Assembly (NCBI RefSeq): GCF_018263905.1 | Contig: NZ_JAAFZU010000004.1 | Coordinates: 1-64,000, forward strand | Reading direction: 5' to 3' | DNA from: Loktanella sp. SALINAS62 | Lineage (GTDB): Bacteria; Pseudomonadota; Alphaproteobacteria; Rhodobacterales; Rhodobacteraceae | Length of the DNA: 64,000 nucleotides | Shown: positions 15,131-25,119 of the stretch, piece by piece | Position numbering within the stretch: the first letter of the stretch is position 1 | How the letters are laid out: each line of letters starts with the position of its first letter | Program-made: the position numbers and the translations under genes | Notes under the pieces: model-generated | The model's database searches: none | The model's input: only the letters and a program-made list of their open reading frames with translations | Told to the model about the DNA's origin: nothing

Positions 15131-15152
15131 ACGATATTGGCGATGCGCCAAT

Positions 15153-15183
15153 GGGCCCCCGGATCATGTCCGGGGGCCCTTTT
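15153..15183 (+). terminator. Terminator of the rpoBC operon
   Basis: A perfect 11-bp GC stem (15153-15163 with 15169-15179) with a 5-nt loop and a TTTT tail, 22 nt after the rpoC stop. The 190 nt beyond it, up to 15373, hold no convincing feature. Confidence 0.9.
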
Positions 15184-15373
15184 CGTTTGGGTGCCATGAC
15201 GATCCGCGCGCGGCTAACCGCACCGCCGCAGTGGGCCGCTGCCTGACACGCCCCGACGCGGCTGGCAGACTTTCGCGGTGTCTGTTCATGCCCGCGATGG
15301 CGCTGATCGTGCCCGTGCGTCGGCCGATGCAGCGATAGCCATGTAGCAACTCGTGACGCCGGTACGTTGCGCT

Positions 15374-15499
15374 CTACCGACGCGAGTTGCGGACGAAATA
15401 GATGATCCCAGCGATCAGGAAGATGATCACAAGGACTGCAATCAGCCCCATGCCGCTCATCATCCAGCCCATTCCGTCCATCATCTCCATGTGTTGCAT
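15374..15499 (-). CDS. 41-residue Met-rich single-span membrane peptide
   Basis: A short gene below usual ORF cut-offs. It encodes 41 residues: a Met/His-rich start (MQHMEMMDGMGWMMSGMG), one hydrophobic span (about residues 17-35) and a basic tail RNSRR. ATG 15499 has AAAGGATCG upstream at normal spacing. It lies 24 nt after the DUF305 gene on the same strand, so the two probably form an operon. Met/His-rich small membrane peptides are often linked to copper handling. That function is an inference from composition and neighbourhood. Confidence 0.7.
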   Translation of the reverse strand: MQHMEMMDGMGWMMSGMGLIAVLVIIFLIAGIIYFVRNSRR

Positions 15500-15523
15500 C
15501 CTGTCGATCCTTTGGTGTTTCAA

Positions 15524-16432
15524 TCAGGTCGTGCAGTCGTAGAAACCGCGGTACCCCGCCCGCAATCCTGCATCGAGCGAAAGCACAAGATTTGTGTCCT
15601 GTCGCCCGGCAACGGCGTCCAGCGCAGGCTCTTGGCCCGGTGCGCTGAGGTCGATGGTCATGCCATCTGTGGTCAAGGTCGGACCGCTTGAAAGTGCGGC
15701 GGCGTCTGTAGCGTCGAGACGGATCAGATTGCCGCCAAGCTTGACCAAGGCCGCGCCGTCGGCGCCAATCGCCAGAACCGGGGGGCTGCTCTGCGTGTAG
15801 ACAAAGGTGCAGGTAGGCCCGTCGGGAAGGACTTTCGCGATATCCTCATCCGTCAGAAAGCCGGGATCAAGGACGGCGACATGCGCATATGACAGGGCTT
15901 CGTCCAGCGAAACGACAGACGCAGGTTCATCCTGCTGTCCCGCTGCGTCGTCGCCTGACTCCAGTTCGGCAATAAGATAGCGCATCTCTGCGATTTCCTT
16001 GTCCTGCGCATAGATGATCTCGTCCGCCAGTTTGCGGACCCGCGGATCAGAGATATTGGCCCGGCTTGATGTCATGACTGCAATGGAATGGTGCGGGATC
16101 ATCGCACGCATGTAGCTGGTGTCAGCCACGGTGACCTGACTGCGCACCAGCCAGAGCGTCAGCGCAAAGGTGACGGCTGCGCCCGCAAAGATGGCGACGT
16201 TCACGGTGCGGCTGGGATACATCTTTAACATATAGGCAAGCATGATGATCGCCATTGTCGCGCCCATCAGCAGCGCCATGTAGAACCGCGTTTCCGACCA
16301 GAAAATATGCGAAATGAGGTATGTGTTCAGATACATCAACCCGAACATGACGATCGTGGATGTTGCGATCATTGCAGCGAAACGTCCGTAGCCCCTGCCG
16401 CCGCCCTCGTGTTTTCCGTCGTCGTTTGCCAT
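15524..16432 (-). CDS. DUF305-domain membrane protein with extra C-terminal domain
   Basis: 302 residues. Three membrane spans are predicted (about 18-38, 50-70, 78-96), then the DUF305 core with YMRAMIPHHSIAVMTSSRA (residues 107-125), the Met/His motif of the family, and a long helix (VRKLADEIIYAQDKEIAEMR). Residues from about 165 to the end form an additional soluble region I cannot assign (a strand-rich segment with CTFVYTQSSPP). Start 16432 is chosen at MANDDGK because it begins directly before the membrane part; upstream in-frame sequence looks non-coding. DUF305 genes often sit in copper- or metal-resistance loci; the inverted repeat at 16466 supports metal control. Confidence 0.8.
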   Translation of the reverse strand: MANDDGKHEGGGRGYGRFAAMIATSTIVMFGLMYLNTYLISHIFWSETRFYMALLMGATMAIIMLAYMLKMYPSRTVNVAIFAGAAVTFALTLWLVRSQVTVADTSYMRAMIPHHSIAVMTSSRANISDPRVRKLADEIIYAQDKEIAEMRYLIAELESGDDAAGQQDEPASVVSLDEALSYAHVAVLDPGFLTDEDIAKVLPDGPTCTFVYTQSSPPVLAIGADGAALVKLGGNLIRLDATDAAALSSGPTLTTDGMTIDLSAPGQEPALDAVAGRQDTNLVLSLDAGLRAGYRGFYDCTT

Positions 16433-16465
16433 TGTGAACGCGCCTTTAGTTAGTGATGGTTGTGC

Positions 16466-16482
16466 ATACCCAGTGTGGGTAT
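16466..16482. promoter_or_regulatory. CsoR-like operator (inverted repeat)
   Basis: ATACCCAGTGTGGGTAT is a 7-bp perfect inverted repeat with a 3-nt spacer, 34 nt upstream of the DUF305 start. Its half-site ATACCC resembles operators of the CsoR/RcnR copper and nickel repressors. No such repressor gene is in the window. The rest of 16433-16728 shows no other feature. Confidence 0.45.
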
Positions 16483-16728
16483 ACCAACCAGCTGTTCTTA
16501 TGGCGGTTCCGAAGAAAGTGCATGAAACTGATGGTCGTGTCTGATCGCTGCGTGATGGGACACCCGTGGTCGAAAAAAACCGATCTTCGAAAATCATGCA
16601 TGGCAGGTCCGCGACGGGTCACGGCGGTCTTGGCCACGACTGGCAAGGTATCACGCGAAAACGCCGCGGCCTTTGCAGGGGCGCGCGGTGTTCTGGGTCT
16701 GCAACATCGTGCGATGGTAACGGCGTCG

Positions 16729-17370
16729 TCAGTCAGGATCGCCAATGCAGGTCATGATGTCGTCAATCGTGATAAGCGGCATGTCCCGCGCCGCATCAAG
16801 GCCCGCAATGTCGGCATAGGTGGCCATGCGACCGTCGTCCGTCATCGCTTCACACAGGACCCCCGTTTCTGGCAGGCCCGCAAGCTGCATCAGGGCCAGT
16901 GTGGCCTCTGTATGTCCCCGACGGACACGCAAGCCTGCTGATCGTGCGACCAGCGGGAAAACATGGCCGGGGCTGCGCAAGTCGCCGGGACTGGCGGTGT
17001 CGGCGCACAGGGCGGCGACGGTCCGTGTCCTGTCACGGGCCGACACGCCGGTCGTGACACCGGTTGCAGCCTCGACCGAGACGGTGAACGGCGTTTGGTA
17101 GGGAGAGGCGTTGTCCGCCACCATCGGGGGCAGACCCATGTGGCGGGCGTGATCCTCTGTGATGACGGCGCAGACAATGCCCGACCCGTGGCGGATCATC
17201 AGGGACATCTGCGCCTCTGTCAGGGTTTGGGCCGCAAAGACAAAATCACACTCGTTCTCGCGGTCCGGATCGTCGGCAACGATCACGCCCTCACCCCGTT
17301 GCAGGGCCGCGATGGCATCGGCCATCGCAGGCGACATGGTGCTTCGGGTCATTTCCTTCAGGTGTTGCAT
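16729..17370 (-). CDS. ribB: 3,4-dihydroxy-2-butanone-4-phosphate synthase (RibB), catabolic-operon copy
   Basis: A 213-residue RibB, converting ribulose-5-phosphate to the four-carbon precursor of riboflavin. The metal/substrate loop VIVADDPDRENECD (about residues 30-43) and GHTEATLALMQLAGL (about 152-166) are the family signatures. Start 17370 is chosen for AAAGGAGA 8 nt upstream. It is the last gene of the minus-strand rutA operon, 14 nt after rutF. There is no GTP cyclohydrolase II fusion. It is probably a second copy, besides a housekeeping one elsewhere, that raises FMN supply for RutA and RutF. No FMN riboswitch is seen before it. Confidence 0.88.
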   Translation of the reverse strand: MQHLKEMTRSTMSPAMADAIAALQRGEGVIVADDPDRENECDFVFAAQTLTEAQMSLMIRHGSGIVCAVITEDHARHMGLPPMVADNASPYQTPFTVSVEAATGVTTGVSARDRTRTVAALCADTASPGDLRSPGHVFPLVARSAGLRVRRGHTEATLALMQLAGLPETGVLCEAMTDDGRMATYADIAGLDAARDMPLITIDDIMTCIGDPD

Positions 17371-17384
17371 GGGCAAGTCTCCTT

Positions 17385-17870
17385 TCATGCAATCTTGGCC
17401 AGGGTGCCAAAGCATCCCTCGTGATACGTCAGTGGCGCGGCGGCGTCCTGAAGCCAGACGTCGACGATTTCTCCGAACAGGACAGTATGGGTGCCTTGTG
17501 TCATCTGATGTGTCGTGCGGCAGTCAAAGCTGACACATGCCCCCTGCAGCGCGGGCGATCCGGTTTCGCGGGTCGTCCAAGTGCCAGTTTCAAAACGCGT
17601 GTCACGATCCACCGGCGTGGCAAATCGGGTTGCGATGTCCGATTGCATGACCGACAGCACGTTGACGCAAAACGCCCCCGCCTGCGTCAGGTGTGCGTGG
17701 ATCGACGCTGTCCGGTTGACGCAGATCAGCAGGGTTGGCGGTTCGGCACAAACTGATGTGACGGCGGTCGCGATCAGGCCATAGCGTCGCCCGTCCCCTT
17801 CCGTGGTGATCAGGCTGACACCGGCGGCAAGTCGGCGCATGCCGGCCTTGAAATCTTCAGACTGTGTCAA
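17385..17870 (-). CDS. rutF: Flavin reductase, RutF-like
   Basis: A 161-residue NAD(P)H:flavin reductase of the HpaC/RutF family. The conserved core SLITTEGDGRRYGLIATAVTS and PPTLLICVNRTASIH lies in residues 19-57, with a C-terminal GTHTVLFGEIVDV. RutF supplies reduced FMN to the monooxygenase RutA (gene at 20573). Its start overlaps the end of the upstream amidase by 14 nt, suggesting coupling. The overall pattern is close to E. coli RutF (about 164 residues). Confidence 0.88.
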   Translation of the reverse strand: MTQSEDFKAGMRRLAAGVSLITTEGDGRRYGLIATAVTSVCAEPPTLLICVNRTASIHAHLTQAGAFCVNVLSVMQSDIATRFATPVDRDTRFETGTWTTRETGSPALQGACVSFDCRTTHQMTQGTHTVLFGEIVDVWLQDAAAPLTYHEGCFGTLAKIA

Positions 17871-19134
17871 GCGACATCTCCTTTAACGCAAGCAAGGGTG
17901 CAATTTTGCCCGCGACCTGCAGCAGCAGCCCGTCGGACGCACGGGGACCAACGACCTGCAGGCCGATCGGCAAACCGTCGTGGTGACCGGCGGGAAGCGC
18001 GATGCAGGGCACCTGCAGCGCCGTCCAGAGCGAATTGAACACAGGATCACCCGGCGTACGGCCAAGCGGTGCCGTGCCCGGTGCGGCCGGCGCAATAAGT
18101 GCGTCTATGCCGGCTGATTTCATCAGATTTTCCAGCTCACCTGCAAGCCGCGCCAGACGGTCGCGGGCGGTAAAGGCATCGCGCATCGTGGCAGGTGTGC
18201 GGCTTGCGATGCGCGCCTGAAAATCGGTGTGAAGGTCGTCGCCGTTGGTACGCAAAAGCGGCAGAAAGGCTGCGGCACCTTCGGCGAACATCACGGCGCG
18301 GTGCAGATCGTCGATCTCTTGAAAGGCAGGTGGCAAATCAAAGACTATCCAGTCGGGATGACGATCGGACAGCGCATCCATCAGCGCGATCATCGGGGTA
18401 GTCAGCTGATCGGCGTATGGGGTGCGACATATGCCGATCCTGACATGGCCGGATGCAGGGGCCGTCGGCAGATCGAACACACGGGACACAAGTGCGAGAT
18501 CGTCGACATCGCGCGCGTGAAAGCCCACGGTGTCGAAACTGGGTGCGTAGCGTTTCATGCCTTCGGTCGAAATCAGGCCAAAGCTGGGTTTCATCGCGGT
18601 GACGCCGCAATAGCTTGCGGGTCTGATCGTCGATCCGCCTGTCTGGGTCGATAATGCCAGCGGCACGTGAAAGTCGGCCACGGCGGCGGCCGATCCGGCA
18701 GATGATCCACCCGGCGTGTGCCGCAGGTTTGCCGGATTGCCCGTCGCCGCGTTCCGGCCCGCAGCTGCGAATTCGGTTGTATCGGTCTTGCCGATGACGA
18801 TGGCGCCCGCCGCACGCAGCAGGGCGACCGCCGCTGCATCACGGGCAGGCTGGTACCCGTCAAATAGCGGAGAGTTGTAGGTCGTCGGCATCCCGGCGGT
18901 GTCAAATACATCCTTGATCCCGACGGGCAGTCCAGCCAAGGGGCGCGGATCATCGGCCCGTATCGTGGCGGCCTGGGCTTCGGCCTGCGGGTTCAAACAC
19001 AGCCACGCCTGCAGTTCACCGTCGCGGGCTGCGATCCGGGCCAGACAGGCGCGTGTCAGGTCAAGCGCCGAAAACGCACCGCGCCGCATTCCAGCCAGGG
19101 CGTCTACGGCTGTCAACCGGGTCAGATCAGTCAT
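17857..19134 (-). CDS. Amidase-signature hydrolase 1 of the rut operon
   Basis: A 425-residue amidase-signature enzyme. The catalytic triad is visible: Lys74 (VGIKDV), Ser144/145 (GGSSAGS) and nucleophile Ser168 (QTGGSTIRPAS). It hydrolyses an amide or ureide C-N bond; the substrate is not predictable. The start overlaps the stop of the second amidase by 4 nt (ATGA) and the end overlaps rutF, so it is embedded in the rutA operon. It may take over the RutB step, or process a further ureide, since RutB itself is missing. Confidence 0.88.
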   Translation of the reverse strand: MTDLTRLTAVDALAGMRRGAFSALDLTRACLARIAARDGELQAWLCLNPQAEAQAATIRADDPRPLAGLPVGIKDVFDTAGMPTTYNSPLFDGYQPARDAAAVALLRAAGAIVIGKTDTTEFAAAGRNAATGNPANLRHTPGGSSAGSAAAVADFHVPLALSTQTGGSTIRPASYCGVTAMKPSFGLISTEGMKRYAPSFDTVGFHARDVDDLALVSRVFDLPTAPASGHVRIGICRTPYADQLTTPMIALMDALSDRHPDWIVFDLPPAFQEIDDLHRAVMFAEGAAAFLPLLRTNGDDLHTDFQARIASRTPATMRDAFTARDRLARLAGELENLMKSAGIDALIAPAAPGTAPLGRTPGDPVFNSLWTALQVPCIALPAGHHDGLPIGLQVVGPRASDGLLLQVAGKIAPLLALKEMSLDTV

Positions 19135-20572
19135 GGCTGCATCAGATGATGGTCGGTCACGGACTGGAACGCAGCCCCCAGCGCAAGCACCAGCGCGTCA
19201 TCGCAAGGCCGCCCCACGATCTGGATGCCAAGCGGCAGACCACCGCGCCCTTTGCCAGAGGGCAGCATCAAGGCGGGAAATCCAGTCAGATCCCAGATCA
19301 TCGTATTGCGTGAGATGATGTCGAACCCAAACGTCTGGTCGTCCACATCAATCCGAAGCCCGTCCAGATGACCAGCTTCGCCGCCGAGTCCCGGCGTCAG
19401 CAAAAGATCGACATCCCAGCGATTTAGAAGCCTGTCGATCAGCATCGTCCGATGCGACAGCGCCAGCAGGTAATCGGTGGCCATCACTGCATCACCACGC
19501 GCGATGCGCGCCTGCAAGCCTGCATCCTGTTCGGACCGGCGAGGGGCGTTGTGGCGTTGAGTTGCCGACAGCTCTGCCGCAAGGATCGTCCAGCCAATCT
19601 CATGATTCATGGCCATGTCGCCGAACAGTTCGGCGGTTTTGACGGGAACACAGTGCGCGCCAAGGTTTTGGATCACCGACAACGCTTCCGTCCATGCGGT
19701 CAGGACGGACGCATCGACCAGTTCCGTAAACCACCCGTCGGGCACGCCAATCCGCAGCGGGCGCAGGGGAACAGGTTCTAGATCGGTCATCGCCTGCATG
19801 ACCCGTGACAGGTCAGTGGCCGACAAACCCATCGGGCCCAGATGGTCGAGCGTCCAGCTAAGCGGCGCGACACCGTCGGTTGATACCAGACCCCGCGTCG
19901 GTTTCAGTCCTGTCACCCCACACCAGCACGATGGCACACGGATCGATCCGCCAGTGTCGGTCCCAAGGGCAAAGGGCAGCATGCGGCGGGCCACGGCAGC
20001 ACCAGAGCCTGTAGAGGACCCGCCGGTCCAACGGCTGGCGTCATACGGGTTCGTCACGGCACCGTGGCGCGGGTTAAAGGGCGACCCGGCTGCAAATTCG
20101 GTTGTCGCCAACATTGCGACGGGGATCGCACCCGCCGCGCACAGGCGTGCCACACTGGCTGCATCCCGTTCGGCAATCCGTGTCCCGGTCAAAACGGAAC
20201 CGCAGGTCACTTCACCATTGGCAACATCCACGATGCCCTTCACGCCGAATGGCACGCCTTCCAATGGTCGCGGTGTGCCGTTGGCCCATCGGCGCGTGGC
20301 TTCTGCGATGCCGTCTTGCGCATCAAGGATCGACAGGACCGCCTCTGACGCGGGTGCGATGCCACACCGTTCTACGGCATTTTCGATTTCTGCCTGCGGG
20401 CTGGTCTGGTTGGCTGCATAGCGTTCCAGCAACGCACCGATCCCGCAGGGTACGTTCTGCTGATCGACGACCGCAGCTGGATCGCCTTGTCGCGGACCAA
20501 GATGAAGATCGAACCGCGCAAATGGATCGGCGGGTTGGACCTGATCCTGGCCGCCTTGCACTGCGCCATCCA

Positions 20573-20576
<4 letters not shown>
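19131..20576 (-). CDS. Amidase-signature hydrolase 2 of the rut operon
   Basis: 481 residues with the amidase triad Lys113 (GVKGIV), Ser187/188 (GGSSTGS) and Ser211 ([10 protein letters not shown]). Residues 1-45 are an unusual Gln/Asp-rich extension before the normal family start (about [11 protein letters not shown]). ATG 20576 overlaps the rutA stop by 4 nt (ATGATG), which supports translation from there. It is about as different from amidase 1 as separate subfamilies usually are, so the tandem is not a recent duplication. The substrate is unknown; rutA coupling implies a ring-opening product. Confidence 0.85.
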
Positions 20577-21655
<1,079 letters not shown>

Positions 21656-21676
21656 AACAAAACCCTCTGTGTTGTG

Positions 21677-21690
21677 TTTGTATGGACATA
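21677..21690. promoter_or_regulatory. Operator O1 (rutA-proximal)
   Basis: TTTGTATGGACATA matches the palindrome TATGTCCGGACATA at 11 of 14 positions. It is 22 nt upstream of the rutA start, probably between promoter and gene. Confidence 0.55.
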
Positions 21691-21730
21691 CTTTTCATCG
21701 AGCGACGGATCTCCAGAGCATTCCATTAAA

Positions 21731-21744
21731 TTTGTCCGGACATA
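21731..21744. promoter_or_regulatory. Operator O2 (rutA-distal)
   Basis: TTTGTCCGGACATA matches the shared palindrome at 13 of 14 positions, in the gntR-rutA spacer, 54 bp (about five helical turns) from O1. Confidence 0.75.
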
Positions 21745-21812
21745 CGCTTGATTTGTCGTTGCGCTGGAAAATTTTGCGCTGTTTGCGCTGTGATGGTCAA
21801 TTGTTGGGCGCT

Positions 21813-22562
21813 TCAGGTTTTGGGTTCGCCTGCGGACAGGATCGTGCGGTAGCGGAATCGGTCGCCGGGCAGCGTTTGGATCGCATATTCCAGCAATCGT
21901 CCACGCGATGACAGATATCTACGGGTCATGCGCAACGCGAGCGTGCCTGCCGGCAGATCCAGTTTCTGCGCGATGTGCTCGTCGATGTGGACGGGGGTCA
22001 GTTCCTGATGGATCGACGCGATCCGTTCGCCCGTGTAGCTTTCGACCATATGAAAAAGCGCCTTTCGCAACACGTCGACGCCCTGCAGCACCTCGGCCAC
22101 GCTTTCATCCAGATAGACCTCGTTCCAGCAGAACGGTATGTCTTCGCCTTTGAAATAACGCAGGCCTGCAGCATACGTAAATTTGCGGCCGGGCTGGATA
22201 CCCATTTCTGCGGCGATTTCGCTGCGTGCCGTCACCTCTGACTTCGTCTGAAAATGCAGTTCTGAATCGCGCGAAAAGTCGAACAGATCGTGACGGGACT
22301 GGCCGCGAAACTGCGTGCGCCAGTCGGTTCCGCGACTTTCGACCTTGGTGCCGATCCCCTTGCGTGCGGACAGCGTGCCGTTGCGTTTAAGCTGTTCGAT
22401 CGCCTGCCGGATCGTGTGGCGGGACACCTGAAATGCAGTAACCAGCTCTGCCTCTGTCGGCAGCAGCGTTCCGACAGGGTAAATGTCGTCGCGGATGCGT
22501 TGTTCCAGCTTGTGCGCGATCTGAAGATAAAGCGGTGATACTCGATCAGGATGTGTGGACAT
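21813..22562 (-). CDS. GntR-family regulator, HutC type (UTRA domain)
   Basis: 249 residues. The N-terminal GntR winged helix (SPLYLQIAHKLEQRI ... LLPTEAELVTAFQVSRHTIR, residues 9-53) is followed by a UTRA ligand domain with FTYAAGLRYFKGEDIPFCWN and a typical end. It probably represses the island until a pathway compound binds. Its own start is 25 nt from operator O3, shared with the divergent MFS gene, so it is likely autoregulated. Downstream, rutA is separated by 157 nt containing O1 and O2. E. coli rut is controlled by the TetR-type RutR, so this control is different. The effector is unknown. Confidence 0.93.
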   Translation of the reverse strand: MSTHPDRVSPLYLQIAHKLEQRIRDDIYPVGTLLPTEAELVTAFQVSRHTIRQAIEQLKRNGTLSARKGIGTKVESRGTDWRTQFRGQSRHDLFDFSRDSELHFQTKSEVTARSEIAAEMGIQPGRKFTYAAGLRYFKGEDIPFCWNEVYLDESVAEVLQGVDVLRKALFHMVESYTGERIASIHQELTPVHIDEHIAQKLDLPAGTLALRMTRRYLSSRGRLLEYAIQTLPGDRFRYRTILSAGEPKT

Positions 22563-22586
22563 GAACGTGGGGACTGCCTCTTGCTA

Positions 22587-22600
22587 TTTGTCCGGACATA
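22587..22600. promoter_or_regulatory. Operator O3 between gntR and the MFS gene
   Basis: TTTGTCCGGACATA (13 of 14) lies in the divergent spacer, placed to act on both the regulator and the transporter promoters. Confidence 0.75.
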
Positions 22601-22651
22601 TGTGCAATTTGGGCCACAAGAATGTGGAGTTTGCAGGTGACACAGCGTATT

Positions 22652-23881
22652 ATGTCAATTCACACGGCCTTTGGCGAGACAAAGCAGGCCGGGGCGCTTC
22701 TGTGGCTGACATTGGCACGCATGACGGCGGTCCAGATCGCTGCAACATCCAGTGTGCTGGCGCTGACGGCGCTGGCGCCCGTCGTGGCCGAAACCCTGAA
22801 TGTGGGCGCTTACTGGATCGGATATCAGGTCAGTTTCATCTATTTCGCAGGGCTCTTCGCGTCACTGAGTGCCGGCAGCCTTGTCGCGCGGCTTAGTGGC
22901 GAGGCGATCATCGCGTCGGAACTTGTCCTGCTGATCGCGGGGCTGATCCTGCTTGCCACGGCCATCCCGGTGCTGATGATATTGGCATCGGTGTTATTTG
23001 GCGTGGCCTACGGCATCAACAACCCCGCATCTTCCGTCATCCTGCAAGAAGTGACGCCAGCAAAACGGCGCAGTCTCGTCTTTTCGCTTAAGCAAAGCGG
23101 TGTCCCGCTGGGGGCTGTGGTTGCAAATGCCCTTTTGCCGCTGGTGGCGCTTTGGTTGTCGGGGTGGCAAGCGGCTGTGCTGGTGCTGGCGGTGGTGCCG
23201 CTGGTGCTTTTGATCATCACGCTGCGCCATCTTGGCCGCACGCCGCAACCCGTGCGCAGGCCGGGGCCGGGCATTCTGGCGACTGCGATCGCAGAACAGC
23301 GGGCGGTTATGGCTGACCCTTCGCTGCGCACCTTGGCAGCGCTTGGTTGTCTGTTTTCCGCGATGCAGCTGACAGTGACAGCCTTTGCCGTCGTTTCACT
23401 GGTCGAAATCGGTTGGACGATCCCCGAGGCTGGCATGCTTGGCGCGGCTTTGCAGATCGCAGGCGCAACCGGGCGGGTCGGCTGGGGTATCGTCGCAGAC
23501 CGTTTTGGGCCATTCCGCGTTCTTTCGCTTCTTGGGTTTGTCGGCGGTGCGCTGTCCTTGTTCCTTTATTTCCAGCCTGTCTTACCTTCGTCAGTGCTGT
23601 CGATCATGTTGATCTGCCTTGGGGCCTGCGCGTCAGGCTGGAACGGCGTATTTCTTGCCGCGATTGCGCGGACGGCACCGCCGGGGCGGGTGGGGGCCGC
23701 GACGGGTGCCATCCTGTCCTACACGTTCATCGGTGTGATCGTGGGGCCGTCGATCTTTGCCGCAATCTACTATGCTTTGGGCAGCTACCCGCTGTGCTTT
23801 GCGATCTTTTCGATTCCAGGTCTGGCTGGTGGCATTCTCGGGGCACGTCGGCACATGCTGGAAAAGTATGTACGGACATAA
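22652..23881 (+). CDS. MFS transporter
   Basis: 409 residues with about 12 hydrophobic spans. The loop-2 motif is in degenerate form; GRVGWGIVADRFGPFRV (middle of the protein) is the second-half repeat of the MFS signature. Start 22652 (MSIHTAFGE) has AGGTGACAC upstream; an ATG ten codons earlier is possible. Divergent from gntR across operator O3. It is the likely carrier for the pathway substrate or for export of a product, in place of RutG. Its last codons overlap operator O4. Confidence 0.88.
   Translation: MSIHTAFGETKQAGALLWLTLARMTAVQIAATSSVLALTALAPVVAETLNVGAYWIGYQVSFIYFAGLFASLSAGSLVARLSGEAIIASELVLLIAGLILLATAIPVLMILASVLFGVAYGINNPASSVILQEVTPAKRRSLVFSLKQSGVPLGAVVANALLPLVALWLSGWQAAVLVLAVVPLVLLIITLRHLGRTPQPVRRPGPGILATAIAEQRAVMADPSLRTLAALGCLFSAMQLTVTAFAVVSLVEIGWTIPEAGMLGAALQIAGATGRVGWGIVADRFGPFRVLSLLGFVGGALSLFLYFQPVLPSSVLSIMLICLGACASGWNGVFLAAIARTAPPGRVGAATGAILSYTFIGVIVGPSIFAAIYYALGSYPLCFAIFSIPGLAGGILGARRHMLEKYVRT
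23867..23880. promoter_or_regulatory. Operator O4
   Basis: TATGTACGGACATA matches at 13 of 14 and overlaps the last codons of the MFS gene, 142 nt upstream of the importer operon. Confidence 0.65.
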
Positions 23882-23975
23882 TAAATGTGCAAACGCATCG
23901 TCTGGCTGCCTTAAATTTTTGCAAACATTAAAATTACACCACCAAACAGCGAATCCCGCTTTCAAATCCCGCATG

Positions 23976-23989
23976 AATGTCCGGACATA
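23976..23989. promoter_or_regulatory. Operator O5 before the ABC importer
   Basis: AATGTCCGGACATA matches at 13 of 14, 33 nt upstream of the substrate-binding protein start. With O4 it forms a pair 109 bp apart flanking the AT-rich promoter stretch 23882-23975. Confidence 0.75.
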
Positions 23990-24021
23990 TTAATCACAAT
24001 GTCACACACAGGGGATTGAGA

Positions 24022-25116
24022 ATGAAAAATAGTAATGCCATCTGGCTGCTGCCACTGCTGCTGCCACTGCTGCTGCCAACACTTGCACAGGCGGATGCCA
24101 TGTCCGATGCGCAGGATCTGATCGCTCAGCACCGCATTATCCCGGACTTTGTCCCGCAAGGCGAACCCTTTGATGCCAGGGCCTGCATGGCGGACAAAAA
24201 GGTGTTTTCGATCCCTGTCACAATGACCGTTCCCTTTGCCGTCGCACTCGAAGACGCGATGAGCCGGGCAGCCGCCGACGTCGGTTTCGAATATACGGTC
24301 TGGGAAACGCAGGGCGGGATGGATTCCTATATTCAGGGTGTCGATCAGGCGGTGACGCAAGGCTACGATCTGATCGACCTTGCAGGTGGTCTGAACCCCG
24401 AAGTGATTGGCCCGCAATTGATGCAGGCAAAGGACGCCGGTGCGATGATCACGACCACGCACCTGTATGACGAAACACAGGAACAGGCGGATTTTGTCGA
24501 CGCATCGGCCAAGGTGCCGTTCTCTTCCGTTGGCAAAGTGCTCGCCGCGTGGGCCTACGTCCAGACCGAGGGTGCGCCAAATGTCCTGATCATCGGATCG
24601 GACGATGTTCTGCCATCGCTGCCTTTCGTCGAAAGCATTCAGACGCAGTTGACAGAATATTGCCCCGATTGCGCGCAGCAGTATCTGAACGTGCCGCTGG
24701 CAGAGTGGGGAACGCGCATCCAGTCCGGCGTGCAGTCGGCGCTGCTGGCCAATCCGGACATCAACTATATCATTCCGATCTACGACAGCATGACCCAATT
24801 CGTGACGCCCGCCCTGCGGATCGCCGGGGCCGACGTCCCGATGGCCAGCTTTAACGGGACGCCCTTTGTGCTGGACATGGTGCGCGAAGGCACGGTCGAA
24901 ATGGATATCGGTGAAAGCCTTGGCTGGGCGGGCTATGCGGCGGTCGATGCGCAGATGCGCGTGTTGTGCGGTCTGCCGGTTCCAGAGGATCTGGGGGTGC
25001 CGCTGGTGATTTTCGACAAGTCGAACGTCGAGACGACAGGCATTCCCGCGAACTTTGATGATGGCTACGGCGACGCCCATATCGCCGGGTTTCGCGCACT
25101 TTGGATGCTGGAATAA
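24022..25116 (+). CDS. ABC importer periplasmic binding protein (ribose/BP-4 type)
   Basis: 364 residues. A signal peptide (residues 1-24) carries an odd LLPLLLPLLLP core encoded by a 12-nt tandem repeat; cleavage is expected after LAQA. The mature part resembles Peripla_BP_4 sugar-type binding proteins (VFSIPVTMTVPFAVALEDAM at about 59-78; DINYIIPIYDSMTQFV). ATG 24022 has GGGGATTGAG upstream. It is the first gene of a plus-strand unit with ATPase, permease, AtzG-like peptide, amidase and rutE. The co-transcribed enzymes point to a nitrogenous ligand such as a nucleobase, nucleoside or ureide rather than a sugar; this is inferred. Confidence 0.85.
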   Translation: MKNSNAIWLLPLLLPLLLPTLAQADAMSDAQDLIAQHRIIPDFVPQGEPFDARACMADKKVFSIPVTMTVPFAVALEDAMSRAAADVGFEYTVWETQGGMDSYIQGVDQAVTQGYDLIDLAGGLNPEVIGPQLMQAKDAGAMITTTHLYDETQEQADFVDASAKVPFSSVGKVLAAWAYVQTEGAPNVLIIGSDDVLPSLPFVESIQTQLTEYCPDCAQQYLNVPLAEWGTRIQSGVQSALLANPDINYIIPIYDSMTQFVTPALRIAGADVPMASFNGTPFVLDMVREGTVEMDIGESLGWAGYAAVDAQMRVLCGLPVPEDLGVPLVIFDKSNVETTGIPANFDDGYGDAHIAGFRALWMLE

Positions 25117-25119
25117 GCC

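Noticed and set aside
16453-16941. 162-codon plus-strand frame over the DUF305-ribB gap
   Set aside because: It runs antisense into ribB and has Cys/Arg-rich, unconvincing composition; the first part covers the proposed operator.
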